Assembly: GCF_002752675.1 (NCBI RefSeq)
Contig: NZ_CP024608.1
Coordinates: 7,130,001-7,194,000 of the forward strand
DNA length: 64,000 bases
Reading direction: 5' to 3'
DNA from: Massilia violaceinigra
GTDB lineage: Bacteria > Pseudomonadota > Gammaproteobacteria > Burkholderiales > Burkholderiaceae_D
Shown here: positions 46,020 to 55,996 of the stretch, in pieces
How the letters are laid out: every line of letters begins with the position of its first letter
Position numbering within the stretch: the stretch's first letter is position 1
The notes under the pieces: model-generated
Database searches by the model: none
What the model saw: only the letters and a program-made list of their open reading frames with translations
What the model was told of the DNA's origin: nothing
Made by a program: the position numbers and the translations under genes

Positions 46020-47284
46020 AGGCGCGCGACCTCCTGCAGCAGGTAACGGGGCTGAACCTGACCGACGCCGTGGTGAACCGCGCCGTCGAACGGCGCATGC
46101 AGGCGCTCGCGCTGGACGACATGCGCGCCTACGACCGCCTGCTCGCGACCGGCGCGGCGGAACTGGGCGCGCTGACCGAACTGGTGGTGGTGCCCGAATC
46201 GTGGATGTTCCGCGACGCCGAAGCGTTTGTCGCGGCCAGCGCCTTCATTCAGCGGCGCTTGGCGGCCAAGCCGGTGCGCCCGGTGCGCATCCTGTCGGTG
46301 CCGTGCGCCGGCGGCGAAGAACCGTATTCGATGGCCATGTCGCTGCAAAGCGCCGGCGTGGCCGCCGCCGATTATGCGATCGACGCGGTCGACCTGTCCG
46401 AGGTGGCGCTGGCGCGCGCGCGCGCCGGGCGCTACACCCGCAACGCCTTTCGCGGCCGCCACCTCGATTTCCGCGAACGCTACTTCGTCGCCGCCGGCGC
46501 CGAGTACCAGATCGGCGACGATATCCGCGCCCAGGTGAGCTTCAACCAGGCCAACCTGCTCGATCCCGCCTTTTCCAACCGGCCGGGCTACTACGACGTC
46601 ATCTTTTGCCGCAATCTGCTGATCTACTTCGACGACCCCACCGTGGCCAGCGCCATCGCCAGCCTGGCGCGCCTGCTGGCCGACGACGGCATTCTGTTCG
46701 CCGGCTATGCCGAGGTGCCGGCGTTCTGCCGCAACGGCTTCGGTGCGCTGCGCGCGCCGGGCGCGTTCGCCCTCGAAAAAACCGGCGCCCACGCCTCCTG
46801 GCCGGCGCGCATCCCGGCGCGCCAGCACGTGCGCCCGCTGGCGCCGCTGCGGCCCGCAACGCCCGCCCCCGCGCCCGTGCCGCCACCACCGGCATCGGCC
46901 GCGCCGCCAGTGCGTGCCGCGCCGCCGGCGGCCGCGCGGCCCGCCCAGGCCGACATGCTGGCGCGCGCGCGCCGCCAGGCCGACGTCGGGGACTACCAGG
47001 GCGCCGCCGCAGCCTGCCGCGAACTGCTGGAACAGAACCCCGATTCGGCCGATGCCTACTTCATCCTCGGCATGGTCAGCGAATGCGAGCAGCGCATGGC
47101 CGAAGCGGGCGACCACTGGCGCCGCTGCGTCTACCTGCAGCCGGACCACTACGAAGCGCTGTGCCACCTGGCGCTGCTGGCCGAGCAAAGCGGCGAACCG
47201 GCCCAGGCGACCGCCCTCAAGCAGCGCGCTGCGCGCATCTATCAGCGCCGCAATGACGGCGACCAACGCAAAGGCGCCCAATGA
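46016..47284 (+). CDS. wspC: CheR-type methyltransferase with C-terminal TPR, WspC
   Basis: The 422-residue protein methylates glutamates on the receptor using S-adenosylmethionine. The CheR domain (about 1-260) has PESWMFRDAEAF, the SAM-binding ILSVPCAGGEEPYSMAM and DVIFCRNLLIYFD. An Ala/Pro-rich linker leads to two to three TPR units (about 310-415; for example DSADAYFILGMVSECEQRMA), as in Pseudomonas WspC. Confidence 0.92.
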
Positions 47285-47967
47285 CGATCGCGCCCGACCA
47301 GCCGCACGCGCCCGGCCTCGACGATTGCTGGAACAGGATCGGCGTGGCCGGCGACCTCAGTTGCCCCAAGCTCGAACAGCATGTCCACTGCCGCAACTGC
47401 GATGTGTACGAAGGCGCGGCGCGCCACAGCATGCAGCGTCCGGTGGGGCCGGGCTACCGCGAGGACTGGGCCGCCCTGCTGCGCCAGCCGCAGGCCGCGC
47501 GCGCGCGGCACGACAGCTCCGGGCTGGTATTTCGCCTGGGGCGCGAATGGCTGCTGCTGCCGGCCCGGATGGTGTCCGCGGTCGCGCCGCTCGCCGCCAG
47601 CCACTCGCTTCCGCACCGCAGCGGCGGCGCGCTGACCGGCATCGTCAACGTCGGCGGCACCCTGACGCCTTCGATCGCGCTGGCCAGCCTGCTCGGCATC
47701 GACGACAACGACGCCACGGTCCAGCGCGTACGCCACGTGTTCGCGCGCTTGCTCGTCATCGTCTGGGAAGAGCAGCGCTTCGCCCTGCCGGTGGCCGACC
47801 TGCACGGCATCCTGCGCTACGGCGCGGCCAGCGTGGGCGCGCCGGCGGCCACCCTCAACAGGGGCCTGCAGCGCTACATTACCGGCGTGCTGACCCACGG
47901 CGAGATGCGCATCGGCGTGCTGGACGCCCCGCTGATCGGGCACCAGCTCAACAGGCTGCTGCGATGA
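47281..47967 (+). CDS. wspD: CheW-like coupling protein with Cys-rich N-terminus, WspD
   Basis: The 228-residue protein has a CheW domain (about 75-225; GALTGIVNVGGTLTPSIAL) after an N-terminal Cys-rich stretch: DDCWNRIGVAGDLSCPKLEQ then HVHCRNCDVY, with C-x-x-C spacing and His, suggesting a metal or redox site. Such a motif is seen in WspD homologues. Overlaps the upstream gene by 4 bases and the next gene by 4 bases. Confidence 0.88.
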   Translation: MTIAPDQPHAPGLDDCWNRIGVAGDLSCPKLEQHVHCRNCDVYEGAARHSMQRPVGPGYREDWAALLRQPQAARARHDSSGLVFRLGREWLLLPARMVSAVAPLAASHSLPHRSGGALTGIVNVGGTLTPSIALASLLGIDDNDATVQRVRHVFARLLVIVWEEQRFALPVADLHGILRYGAASVGAPAATLNRGLQRYITGVLTHGEMRIGVLDAPLIGHQLNRLLR

Positions 47968-50234
47968 GCACCGGCAGCGGCGACCTCAGTCAATTCTCGA
48001 TGCTGGACCTGTTCCGCATGGAGGCGGACGGCCAGACCCAGATCCTCACCGATGGCCTCTTGAGCATGGAGCGCGGCGGTGGCGACGCCGCCACCACCGA
48101 AGCGATGATGCGCGCCGCACATTCGATCAAGGGCGCGGCCGCCATCGTCGGCCTGGATGTCGTGGTGCAGCTCGCGCACGGCATGGAAGACGCCTTCATC
48201 GCCGCCCAGCATGGCCAGCTGCAGCTCACGCCCGCGCGCATCGACGCGCTGCTGGCCGGGGTCGACCTGATACTGCAGTTCTCGACTCTGGACGAGGCAT
48301 CGCTGCCGGCCTGGCTGGAGCAGCACGGCGCGCGCATCAGCGCCGCCATGAACAGCATCGCCGGCATCGCCCGGATCCAGTCGGCGCCGGAGCTGGAAGC
48401 GTACCCGGTTCCGGGCGCGGCGCCGGCGCCGGACGTGGCGCTGCCCGAAGCCGCCGCGCCGCCCGCCGCGCCTGAAGAAGCGGCGCCGCATCGGGTCCAG
48501 GGCGCGCCCAAGGCGGCCCAGAACTTCGACCGCCTGCTGGCCCTGGCCAGCGAATCGCGCATCAACGCGCACCAGATGCACCCCTTCATCGCACAGCTGC
48601 AGCGCTTCAAGCGCAACCAGGCCAGCCTGTTCCAGGCGCTCGAACAGCTGCACGACGCCGTGGTGCGCAGCGGCGACCAGGCCTTGATCGAACAATCGGC
48701 CCTGACCGGCCAGAAGGCCCATCCGCTCAAGCAGTTCATGCTCGAACACATGGCCGACATCGAAAGCTACGAGCGGCGCCTGCTGGGCGTATCGAAAAAC
48801 CTGGTGGATGAAGTGCTGACCTTGCGCATGCGCCCTTTCCGCGACGGCGTGCAAGCGTTCCCGCGCATGGTGCGCGACCTGGCGCGCAGCCTGGGGAAAG
48901 AAGCGCAGCTGCTGATCGAAGGCGAAGAAACGCTGGTCGACCGCGACATCCTGGCGCGTATCGAAAGCCCGCTCAACCACATGCTGCGCAACGCCGTCGA
49001 CCATGGCATGGAAAGCGCGTCCGAACGGATCGCCGCCGGCAAGCCGGCGCTCGGCACCATCGTGCTCGAAGCGCGCCACCGCGCCGGCATGCTCAATATC
49101 GAGATCGGCGACGACGGGCGCGGGGTCGACATCGAGCGCATCCGGCGCCAGGTAATCGAGCGCAAGATGGCCAGCGCCGCGATGGCCGAAGCCATGTCGC
49201 AGCCGGAGCTGATCGAATTCCTGTTCCTGCCCGCCTTCAGCCTGAAGGAAACCACCAGCGCCATTTCCGGGCGCGGCGTGGGGCTCGACATCGTGCACCA
49301 GACCATCCGCGAACAGAATGGCACGGTGCGCATCGAGTCCACGCCGGGCGCGGGCTTCCGTACCTTCATCACGCTGCCGCTGACCCAGTCGATCGTGCGC
49401 GCGCTGGTGGTCGACGTGCAGGGCGAAGCCTATGCGATCCCGATCGTCAAGGTCGAACGGGTGCTCAAGGTGCCGCAAAGCGAAATCCACACCCTGGAGA
49501 ACAAGCAGTTCTTCGACTTCGGCGGCGAGCACCTCGGGCTCGTGTCGGCCGCCCAGGTGCTGGAACTGGGCCAGATCGGCAGCGGCGCCGGCGAACTGCC
49601 GGTGGTGGTGATCGGCACGGCCCAGCGCCGCTATGCGCTGGTGGTCGATGCCATCCGCGGCGAGCAAAGCCTGGCGGTGCAGGCGCTCGACCCGATCTTC
49701 GGCAAGATGCGCGACATCAGCGCCGGCGCCCTGCTCGACGACGGCGCCCCGGTCCTGATTCTCGACGTGCCCGACCTGCTGCTGTCGATCGACAAGCTGC
49801 TGCACGAAGGCGGCCTGCACCAGCTGGGCGCGCGCGGCGGCCCCGAAAAACGCAAGGTCAAGCGCATCCTGGTGGTGGACGACTCGCTCACCGTGCGCGA
49901 AATGGAACGCAAGCTGCTGCAGGGGCGCGGCTTCCAGGTCGACATCGCCATCGACGGCATCGACGGCTGGAACGTGGTGCGCAGCGGCGACTACGACCTC
50001 TTAATCACCGACGTCGACATGCCGCGCATGGACGGCATCGAGCTCGTTGGCCTGGTCAAGAAAGATATCCACTTGTACAAACTGCCCGTCATGATCGTCT
50101 CCTACAAGGATCGCCCGGAAGACCGCGCGCGCGGCATGAGCGCCGGCGCCGACTACTACCTGACCAAGGGCAGCTTCCACGACGAGACCCTGCTCAACGC
50201 CGTGTTCGACCTGATCGGAGAGGCGGGCCTATGA
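47964..50234 (+). CDS. wspE: Hybrid CheA histidine kinase with C-terminal receiver, WspE
   Basis: The 756-residue kinase has an Hpt domain with the phosphorylated His in AAHSIKGAAAIVG (near 53), an Ala/Pro-rich linker, a dimerisation region, the HATPase (HMLRNAVDHGMES; IGDDGRGVDIERIRRQ; GRGVGLDIVHQTI), a CheW-like regulatory domain (TLPLTQSIVRALVVDVQGEA-like) and a receiver (ILVVDDSLTVREMERKLLQ; phospho-acceptor in LITDVDMPRMDG). It receives the receptor signal and phosphorylates WspR and WspF. The ATG at 47964 was chosen from the long frame because it overlaps wspD by 4 bases. Confidence 0.92.
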   Translation: MSTGSGDLSQFSMLDLFRMEADGQTQILTDGLLSMERGGGDAATTEAMMRAAHSIKGAAAIVGLDVVVQLAHGMEDAFIAAQHGQLQLTPARIDALLAGVDLILQFSTLDEASLPAWLEQHGARISAAMNSIAGIARIQSAPELEAYPVPGAAPAPDVALPEAAAPPAAPEEAAPHRVQGAPKAAQNFDRLLALASESRINAHQMHPFIAQLQRFKRNQASLFQALEQLHDAVVRSGDQALIEQSALTGQKAHPLKQFMLEHMADIESYERRLLGVSKNLVDEVLTLRMRPFRDGVQAFPRMVRDLARSLGKEAQLLIEGEETLVDRDILARIESPLNHMLRNAVDHGMESASERIAAGKPALGTIVLEARHRAGMLNIEIGDDGRGVDIERIRRQVIERKMASAAMAEAMSQPELIEFLFLPAFSLKETTSAISGRGVGLDIVHQTIREQNGTVRIESTPGAGFRTFITLPLTQSIVRALVVDVQGEAYAIPIVKVERVLKVPQSEIHTLENKQFFDFGGEHLGLVSAAQVLELGQIGSGAGELPVVVIGTAQRRYALVVDAIRGEQSLAVQALDPIFGKMRDISAGALLDDGAPVLILDVPDLLLSIDKLLHEGGLHQLGARGGPEKRKVKRILVVDDSLTVREMERKLLQGRGFQVDIAIDGIDGWNVVRSGDYDLLITDVDMPRMDGIELVGLVKKDIHLYKLPVMIVSYKDRPEDRARGMSAGADYYLTKGSFHDETLLNAVFDLIGEAGL

Positions 50235-51250
50235 AAATCGGCATCGCCAACGACGTCGCCATGGCGGCCGAAGCGCTGCGCCGCGTGGTGGCCAGCACCA
50301 GCGAGCACCAGGTGGTGTGGATCGCCCGCACCGGCCTGGAAGCGGTGCGCATGTGCGTCGACAACCGTCCGGACCTGGTCTTGATGGACCTGAACATGCC
50401 GGAACTGGACGGGGTCGAAGCGACGCGCCAGATCATGGAAAAGGCGCCGTGCGCGATCCTGGTGGTGACCGGCCAGCCGCAGGACAACGTCAGCCAGGTG
50501 TTCCGCGCGCTCGGCGCCGGCGCGCTCGACGTCACCGCCACGCCACTGCTGGCGCGCGGCGGCGGGGGAGATAGCGCGCTGCTGCACAAGATCAAAACCA
50601 TCGGCAAACTGATTCGCGTCAGCGGCGCCGACGCCCATCCCGCGCAGCCGCCCGACCGCTTCGACGGCAAGATCAAGCACCTGCTGGCGATCGGCTCCTC
50701 GACCGGCGGCCCGATTGCCGTGGCCAAGGCGCTGGCAGGGTGGAATCCGGCGCCCGGCACCGCCATCGTGGTGGTCCAGCACATCGATGAAAACTTCGCC
50801 GCCCATTTTTCCAAGTGGCTGGGCGAACAGCTGGTCATGCCGGTGCGGGTGATCGACGACGGCGACGCGCTCGAAGCGGGCTGCGTGCAGATCGCCCGCA
50901 CCAACGACCACCTGGTCATGAGCGCGCGCCACCGCCTGCACTACGACGAAGCCCCGCGCGACTACGCCTACCGGCCTTCGGTCGACGTGTTTTTCCATTG
51001 CGTGGCACGGCACTGGGACGGCGACGCCACCGGCGTGCTGCTGACCGGGATGGGGCGCGACGGCGCCAACGGCCTGCTCGCCATGCGCCAGGCCGGCAAG
51101 ACCACCATCGCCCAGGACCAGGCCAGCAGCGCTGTGTACGGAATGCCACGCGCGGCCGCCGAGATTGATGCCGCGCAGCAAATTTTGTCCTTGGAAAACA
51201 TCGGACGGGCATTGCGCAGTAGAATTGGGACCAAACCGGCCGGAAACTAG
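50231..51250 (+). CDS. wspF: CheB-type methylesterase response regulator, WspF
   Basis: The 339-residue protein has an N-terminal receiver (phospho-Asp in LVLMDLNMPELDGVEATRQI near 53) and a methylesterase domain with Ser in AIGSSTGGPIAVAK, His in VVVQHIDENFAAHF and Asp in LLTGMGRDGANGL. It demethylates the receptor and resets the pathway; loss of wspF in Pseudomonas raises cyclic di-GMP constitutively. Both active sites are intact here. Overlaps wspE by 4 bases. Confidence 0.93.
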   Translation: MKIGIANDVAMAAEALRRVVASTSEHQVVWIARTGLEAVRMCVDNRPDLVLMDLNMPELDGVEATRQIMEKAPCAILVVTGQPQDNVSQVFRALGAGALDVTATPLLARGGGGDSALLHKIKTIGKLIRVSGADAHPAQPPDRFDGKIKHLLAIGSSTGGPIAVAKALAGWNPAPGTAIVVVQHIDENFAAHFSKWLGEQLVMPVRVIDDGDALEAGCVQIARTNDHLVMSARHRLHYDEAPRDYAYRPSVDVFFHCVARHWDGDATGVLLTGMGRDGANGLLAMRQAGKTTIAQDQASSAVYGMPRAAAEIDAAQQILSLENIGRALRSRIGTKPAGN

Positions 51251-51281
51251 CGCCGGGCTCCTTACCGAAAAGCTGATACCG

Positions 51282-52316
51282 ATGTCTGACGTTTACAAAA
51301 CCTACATGCCGGAGCCGGCCGTTTTCAAGGTCCGGGTCCTGATCGTGGACGACCAGCCGATCATCGTCGAGGCGGTGCGGCGCATGCTGGCCGACCAGGC
51401 GGACATCGAATACCACTACGTGCTCGACTCGGCGCTGGCACGCGAGACCGCCGAGCAGCTGCAGCCGACCGTGATCCTGCAGGACCTGGTCATGCCCGGC
51501 ATCGACGGCTTCGGGCTGATCGCGCTGTACCGCGAGCACGACAGCCTGCGCCACGTGCCCGTGATCGTGCTCTCGGCCAAGGAAGACCCCAAGCTCAAGG
51601 CGCACAGTTTCGCCGTGGGCGCCAACGACTACCTGGTCAAGCTGCCGGACCGGCTCGAACTGCTGGCGCGGGTGCGCTACCACTCGGCGGCCCACATCAA
51701 CCGGCTGCAGCGCGACGAAGCGTTTCGCTTCCTGCGCGAAAGCCAGCACAAGCTGGCCGAAGCGAATATCGAACTGCAAAAGCTCGCCGCGCTGGACGGC
51801 CTGACCGGGATCGCCAACCGGCGCCGCTTCGACGACGTCATCAAGCTCGAATGGCAGCGCGGACAACGCGAGCAAAAGCCGCTGTCGGTGCTGATGTGCG
51901 ACATCGATTGCTTCAAGGCTTACAACGACAGTTTCGGCCACCTTCCGGGCGACCTGTGCCTGAAAAAGACCGCGGCGGTGCTCACCGAGAACCTCAAGCG
52001 TCCGGCCGACCTGGCGGCGCGCTACGGCGGCGAAGAGTTTGCCATCATCCTGCCCGAGACCGACCTGGCCGGCGCGCAAGTGGTGGCCGACGCCGTGCGC
52101 AGCCACCTGGAAAAGCTGGCGCTGGACAATCCGCAAGCGCCGGGCGGCATTGTCACCATGTCGATCGGCGTGGCCAGCGTGGTGCCGTCGCGCGCCGACA
52201 CGCCCGAAAAACTGACCGCACGCGCCGACAAGGCCCTGTACGCCGCCAAGACGACCGGACGCAACCGCGTGTGCACGGCTAACGCCGAGGCCGAGACCGC
52301 ACCTATTTCCACCTGA
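51282..52316 (+). CDS. wspR: Diguanylate cyclase response regulator, WspR
   Basis: The 344-residue output protein has a receiver domain (KVRVLIVDDQPIIVEAVRRM; phospho-Asp in QDLVMPGIDG near 68) and a GGDEF domain that makes cyclic di-GMP. The active site is RYGGEEFA at about 246-253 and an inhibitory I-site RxxD (RPAD) lies five residues before it, so product feedback is expected. It follows wspF by 31 bases in the classical order. ppnP follows 12 bases after its stop. Confidence 0.94.
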   Translation: MSDVYKTYMPEPAVFKVRVLIVDDQPIIVEAVRRMLADQADIEYHYVLDSALARETAEQLQPTVILQDLVMPGIDGFGLIALYREHDSLRHVPVIVLSAKEDPKLKAHSFAVGANDYLVKLPDRLELLARVRYHSAAHINRLQRDEAFRFLRESQHKLAEANIELQKLAALDGLTGIANRRRFDDVIKLEWQRGQREQKPLSVLMCDIDCFKAYNDSFGHLPGDLCLKKTAAVLTENLKRPADLAARYGGEEFAIILPETDLAGAQVVADAVRSHLEKLALDNPQAPGGIVTMSIGVASVVPSRADTPEKLTARADKALYAAKTTGRNRVCTANAEAETAPIST

Positions 52317-52328
52317 AGAAGGAAGTCC

Positions 52329-52640
52329 ATGAGCATGATTCAAAACGTCGCCGTCAGCAAGAAATCGAATATCTACTTCGACGGCAAATGCGTCTCGCAC
52401 ACGCTGTTGCTGGCCGATGGCAGCAAGAAAACGGTGGGCGTGATTTTCCCGTCGCAGCTGACGTTCAACACGGCGGCGCCGGAAGTGATGGAAATCGTCG
52501 CCGGCAAATGCCGGGTGAAGCTGGCGGGCAGCGAAGCGTGGCAAGACTACGCGGCGGGAGAGCGCTTCAGCGTCGGCGCCAACACCGCCTTCGACATCGA
52601 AACGACCGAGACGCTCGACTACGTCTGCCACTTCGGCTAA
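52329..52640 (+). CDS. ppnP: Pyrimidine/purine nucleoside phosphorylase (YaiE/DUF1255)
   Basis: The 103-residue cupin-like enzyme cleaves nucleosides with phosphate. It matches the family in length, and [20 protein letters not shown] and [16 protein letters not shown] are its signatures. It sits at the end of the wsp operon with only 12 bases after wspR, so it may be read with it; a functional link is not evident. Confidence 0.9.
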   Translation: MSMIQNVAVSKKSNIYFDGKCVSHTLLLADGSKKTVGVIFPSQLTFNTAAPEVMEIVAGKCRVKLAGSEAWQDYAAGERFSVGANTAFDIETTETLDYVCHFG

Positions 52641-52664
52641 GCCGCGGCGGGCGCATCCCCAAGG

Positions 52665-52696
52665 AAAAAACGGACGCCTTCCGGCGTCCGTTTTTT
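52665..52696. terminator. Bidirectional rho-independent terminator
   Basis: Stem CGGACGCC / GGCGTCCG (52671-52678, 52683-52690) with a TTCC loop, preceded by AAAAAA and followed by TTTTTT. It lies between the convergent ppnP and GH3 genes and should end both transcripts. Confidence 0.93.
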
Positions 52697-52722
52697 CGTC
52701 CGTCCTATACTGCTACAAGCGA

Positions 52723-55700
52723 TTACTGCACAAAGCGGATATGACGCAGCTTGTAGCGCACGCCCTGCTGATCGCCCCACTTCGGCAAGGTGCCGAACGG
52801 CATGCCGATGTTGCGCAGGTCGAAGCAGGGATCGGCCGCCGCAATCAGCGCGCTGACCTTGACCGTGACCGGCGTCCAGCTACCCGGGGCCGGACGGCCG
52901 AACAGATGATCGCCCGACTTGCAGTTGGTGCCCGGGCTTTCCATCTTGACCGCCAGGCCGCCGGTGTTGGCCCCATAGCTGCCGACATTGATCTCGAACC
53001 GCAGGGTGCCGCCGGCGAAGTTACTCAGATTCACGGGCGTGCCGGTGATCATCGCCAGGCCGTCGCCACCGTCAGCGGCGAAGTTCAAGTCCAGCCCATC
53101 AGCGGGCGTGATGGTGGCCTTGGTGTGGCTGCCATTGGACGAGTAAGTGGTCAGCACCAGGTCCCCCGTCAGCGCGCCCGCATTGAACACGCCGTAGGTC
53201 GGTCCCGGCAGCGGCGGCCCGAATACCACCGGTGGCGGCACCAGACTGGCGCAGGTGGCGGCATCGGCATCCTTGCCCGCGCCCGGCACCCAGCGGATGT
53301 TGGCGAACGAGGCGACAAACGCCTTCTCGGTATAGACCAGGAACGGCGTGTCGATCAGGGTGAAGTCGGCACCCTTGGCGGCAAAGCAGGACAGCGGTAC
53401 TTTCACGCTCCGCTTCGTCTCCAGCGGCAAGCCCTTGAACAAACTGGTGGCGTCCACTTCGCCCGCGCAAGGGTGCTTGCAGTCCACCCGCATTTTCACC
53501 GCGCCGGCCGGCGCCTTGTGCACGATGGTGTCGAACACCAGGGCCGCGTCGGCATTGAGGTAGGCTTCGCGGTCGGCGGTGCTGGCCGCTTGCGAATAAA
53601 ACTGGCCGGCGCCGCTCCAGGTGATTTTCTTGCCGTCCTGCTGGACATTGATCTGGGTGGTCTCGGCTTTGACGTTGGGCAAGGTCGTGACCGCGTTCAA
53701 GTCGGCGCCCAGCGCCAGCGACCACGCGCTCGGGTCGCCGATACGCGCCGTGTAGGGCGCCTGGTCGGCCGAACGGAACACCTCCAGATCGCTACTCGCC
53801 TGGCTGCCGTTACCGGCGATCTGGGCGCAACCGAGGGTCGGCGCCGTTTCGTCGAGCTTGGCCAGCCGGGTGTCGTCCGCGTAGCCCATCCCGAAGCCAT
53901 AGGCAAATAGCGGATCGTAGCTGGCATCGCCTTTATTGGCCATCTGGCAAGCCGTTTTCGGCCAGGAAAACGATAGCTTGCCGTTCAGGTCCAGATTGAC
54001 GTCGCCATTGTCCTTGCGGAACAGTACATCGGTGACACCCTTGCCTTCCGTGCCGGGCAGCCAGGCCACCACGAACGCGCTTGAGCGGTTCAGTTCCTTG
54101 TTGACCCAGACTGGACGGCCGGTGATCAGCACGGTGACCACCGGCACGCCCTTGCCGCTGACGGCATCGAGCACGGCCAGGTCTTCCGGATAGCGGCGCG
54201 CGTGCTCCAGGGTGCCGCTACGGCCGATGTCGCCCACGCCTTCGGCGTACGGGGTTTCGCCGATGACGGCGATGACTGCCTTGAAGTCGGCCACGTTGAC
54301 GTCGGCGGCGTTCGGGCGGTAGACCACGTTGGCATCGCCGGCCACCGATTTGATCGCCGTCAGGATGCTGTCGGCGTTCGGGAAGTCGGCATTGGTATTG
54401 GCCGTGCCCTGCCAGGTCAGCGACCAGCCGCCGGTTTGATTGGACAGGTTGTCGGCGCTTTTGCCGACCACCAGGATCTTTTCACCGCGCTTGAGCGGCA
54501 ACACCTTGTTATCGTTTTTCAGCAGCACCAGCGACTTTTGCACCGCTTCGCGCGCCAATGCGCGATGCTGCAGACGGCTGGCATCGGTGTAGGGGCGTTC
54601 GAGCGGCGCCTTGGCGGTCATGACGCCGGCGCGAAATTTCACGCGCAGGATGCGGGTGACGGCATCATCGATGCGCGCCATCGGAATCTCGCCCTTGTTG
54701 ACCGAGGCGATGGTGTTGTCGATAAACTCTTTCCACTTGTCCGGGACCATGATCATGTCGACCCCGGCGTTGATCGCCTGTGGGCAACTGCCGTCGCTGC
54801 AGCCCGCTACCTGGGCGTGGCCGTTCCAGTCGCCGATGACGAAGCCGTCGAAACCCATCTTGGTCTTGAGGACATCGGTCAGCATCTCTTTGCTGCCGTG
54901 CATCTTACCGACCTTGATAGTCAAGCTGTCATTGTCCCAGCTGTTAAACGACGCCATCACGGTCTGGGCACCGGCGCCCAGGGCGTGGTAATACCCTTGG
55001 CCATGCATGTTGATCATGTCGTTGCGGCTGGACATGTTGACGCCCTGATCCCTGCCCAGATCGGTGCCACCGTCGCCAATGAAATGCTTGGCCGTGGCGA
55101 TGACGTTGCCGCTGCCGGCAAAATCGTTCTGTAAGCCCTTGACCATTTCACGCGCGTATTTGGTCACGATCAAGGGATCTTCGGAATACCCTTCGTAGGT
55201 GCGGCCCCAGCGGTCGTCGCGCACCACCGCGAGGGTCGGGGCGAAAGTCCAGTCGATACCGGTGGAATATACTTGAGCGGCCACGGCCGCGCCGATGCGG
55301 CGCATCATGGCCGGATCGTTGGCCGCGCCCAGGCCGATGTTATGCGGGAACATGGTAGCGCCGAACACGTTATTGTGGCCGTGCACTGCATCGGTACCCC
55401 AGATCACCGGGATCTTGACCTTGGAATCGGTCGCCATCGACGCTTTCCAGTAGGCGTCGGCCAGCTTGACCCACTCTGCCGGCGCGGCCAGCTTGTTGTT
55501 GCCCGGGAAAGAACCGCCGCCGTTCAGCACCGAACCGATGTAGTACTGGCGCACCTGGTCCGGGGTGATACTCTTGATTTCAGGCTGGGTCATCTGTCCG
55601 ACTTTCTCAGCCACGGTCATCCCGGCAACGATGGCGGCGATGGCGGACTCCATCGCCGGATCTTTCTTGATATCGCTCGTCACGTTCGGGAAGTCGCTGT

Positions 55701-55848
55701 ACTGCGTCACCTTGTCGACGGCGACGGGCGGCGGCTTGGGGGTGTCCGGCTTGGCCGGGTCGCTGTCGCCATCGCAGGCGGCCAGCATCGCGCCACAGGC
55801 GGCCGCTGCCAGCCCCATGCGGATCAAGGTACGTAACTTGTCTTGCAT
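52723..55848 (-). CDS. Glycoside hydrolase family 3 exo-beta-glucosidase, lipoprotein
   Basis: The 1041-residue protein is a lipoprotein (lipobox LAAC in GAMLAACDGDSD). It has the GH3 N-terminal TIM barrel with the catalytic Asp in FVIGDWNGHAQVAG (near 336) and the KHFIGDGGTDLG segment, the GH3 C-terminal domain (VLLKNDNKVLPLKRGEKILV, GRPVWVNKELN) and a C-terminal beta-sandwich region of about 330 residues like those in ExoP-type exo-1,3/1,4-beta-glucosidases. It should release glucose from beta-glucans at the outer membrane or periplasm. The ATG at 55848 follows GGGAG; the longer upstream frame is not needed. Confidence 0.92.
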   Translation of the reverse strand: MQDKLRTLIRMGLAAAACGAMLAACDGDSDPAKPDTPKPPPVAVDKVTQYSDFPNVTSDIKKDPAMESAIAAIVAGMTVAEKVGQMTQPEIKSITPDQVRQYYIGSVLNGGGSFPGNNKLAAPAEWVKLADAYWKASMATDSKVKIPVIWGTDAVHGHNNVFGATMFPHNIGLGAANDPAMMRRIGAAVAAQVYSTGIDWTFAPTLAVVRDDRWGRTYEGYSEDPLIVTKYAREMVKGLQNDFAGSGNVIATAKHFIGDGGTDLGRDQGVNMSSRNDMINMHGQGYYHALGAGAQTVMASFNSWDNDSLTIKVGKMHGSKEMLTDVLKTKMGFDGFVIGDWNGHAQVAGCSDGSCPQAINAGVDMIMVPDKWKEFIDNTIASVNKGEIPMARIDDAVTRILRVKFRAGVMTAKAPLERPYTDASRLQHRALAREAVQKSLVLLKNDNKVLPLKRGEKILVVGKSADNLSNQTGGWSLTWQGTANTNADFPNADSILTAIKSVAGDANVVYRPNAADVNVADFKAVIAVIGETPYAEGVGDIGRSGTLEHARRYPEDLAVLDAVSGKGVPVVTVLITGRPVWVNKELNRSSAFVVAWLPGTEGKGVTDVLFRKDNGDVNLDLNGKLSFSWPKTACQMANKGDASYDPLFAYGFGMGYADDTRLAKLDETAPTLGCAQIAGNGSQASSDLEVFRSADQAPYTARIGDPSAWSLALGADLNAVTTLPNVKAETTQINVQQDGKKITWSGAGQFYSQAASTADREAYLNADAALVFDTIVHKAPAGAVKMRVDCKHPCAGEVDATSLFKGLPLETKRSVKVPLSCFAAKGADFTLIDTPFLVYTEKAFVASFANIRWVPGAGKDADAATCASLVPPPVVFGPPLPGPTYGVFNAGALTGDLVLTTYSSNGSHTKATITPADGLDLNFAADGGDGLAMITGTPVNLSNFAGGTLRFEINVGSYGANTGGLAVKMESPGTNCKSGDHLFGRPAPGSWTPVTVKVSALIAAADPCFDLRNIGMPFGTLPKWGDQQGVRYKLRHIRFVQ

Positions 55849-55887
55849 ATTGTTTGTCTCCCGTTTGAATGGCCGGCGCCCCAAATT

Positions 55888-55899
55888 GGAAGCGCTTCC
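55888..55899. promoter_or_regulatory. LacI-family operator-like palindrome upstream of the GH3 gene
   Basis: GGAAGCGCTTCC is a perfect 12-bp palindrome with the central CG step typical of LacI/GalR-family sugar repressors. It lies 40 bases upstream of the GH3 start codon. No LacI-type regulator gene is in the window, so the regulator is elsewhere. Confidence 0.65.
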
Positions 55900-55996
55900 C
55901 GTGCACATTCATTATTTATCAGAATTGATTAAAAAGATAATATTTTCTGATCTATCGACGGGATTGGCGCGCCCTCCGCAGGCGCGCAGGCGCAGG

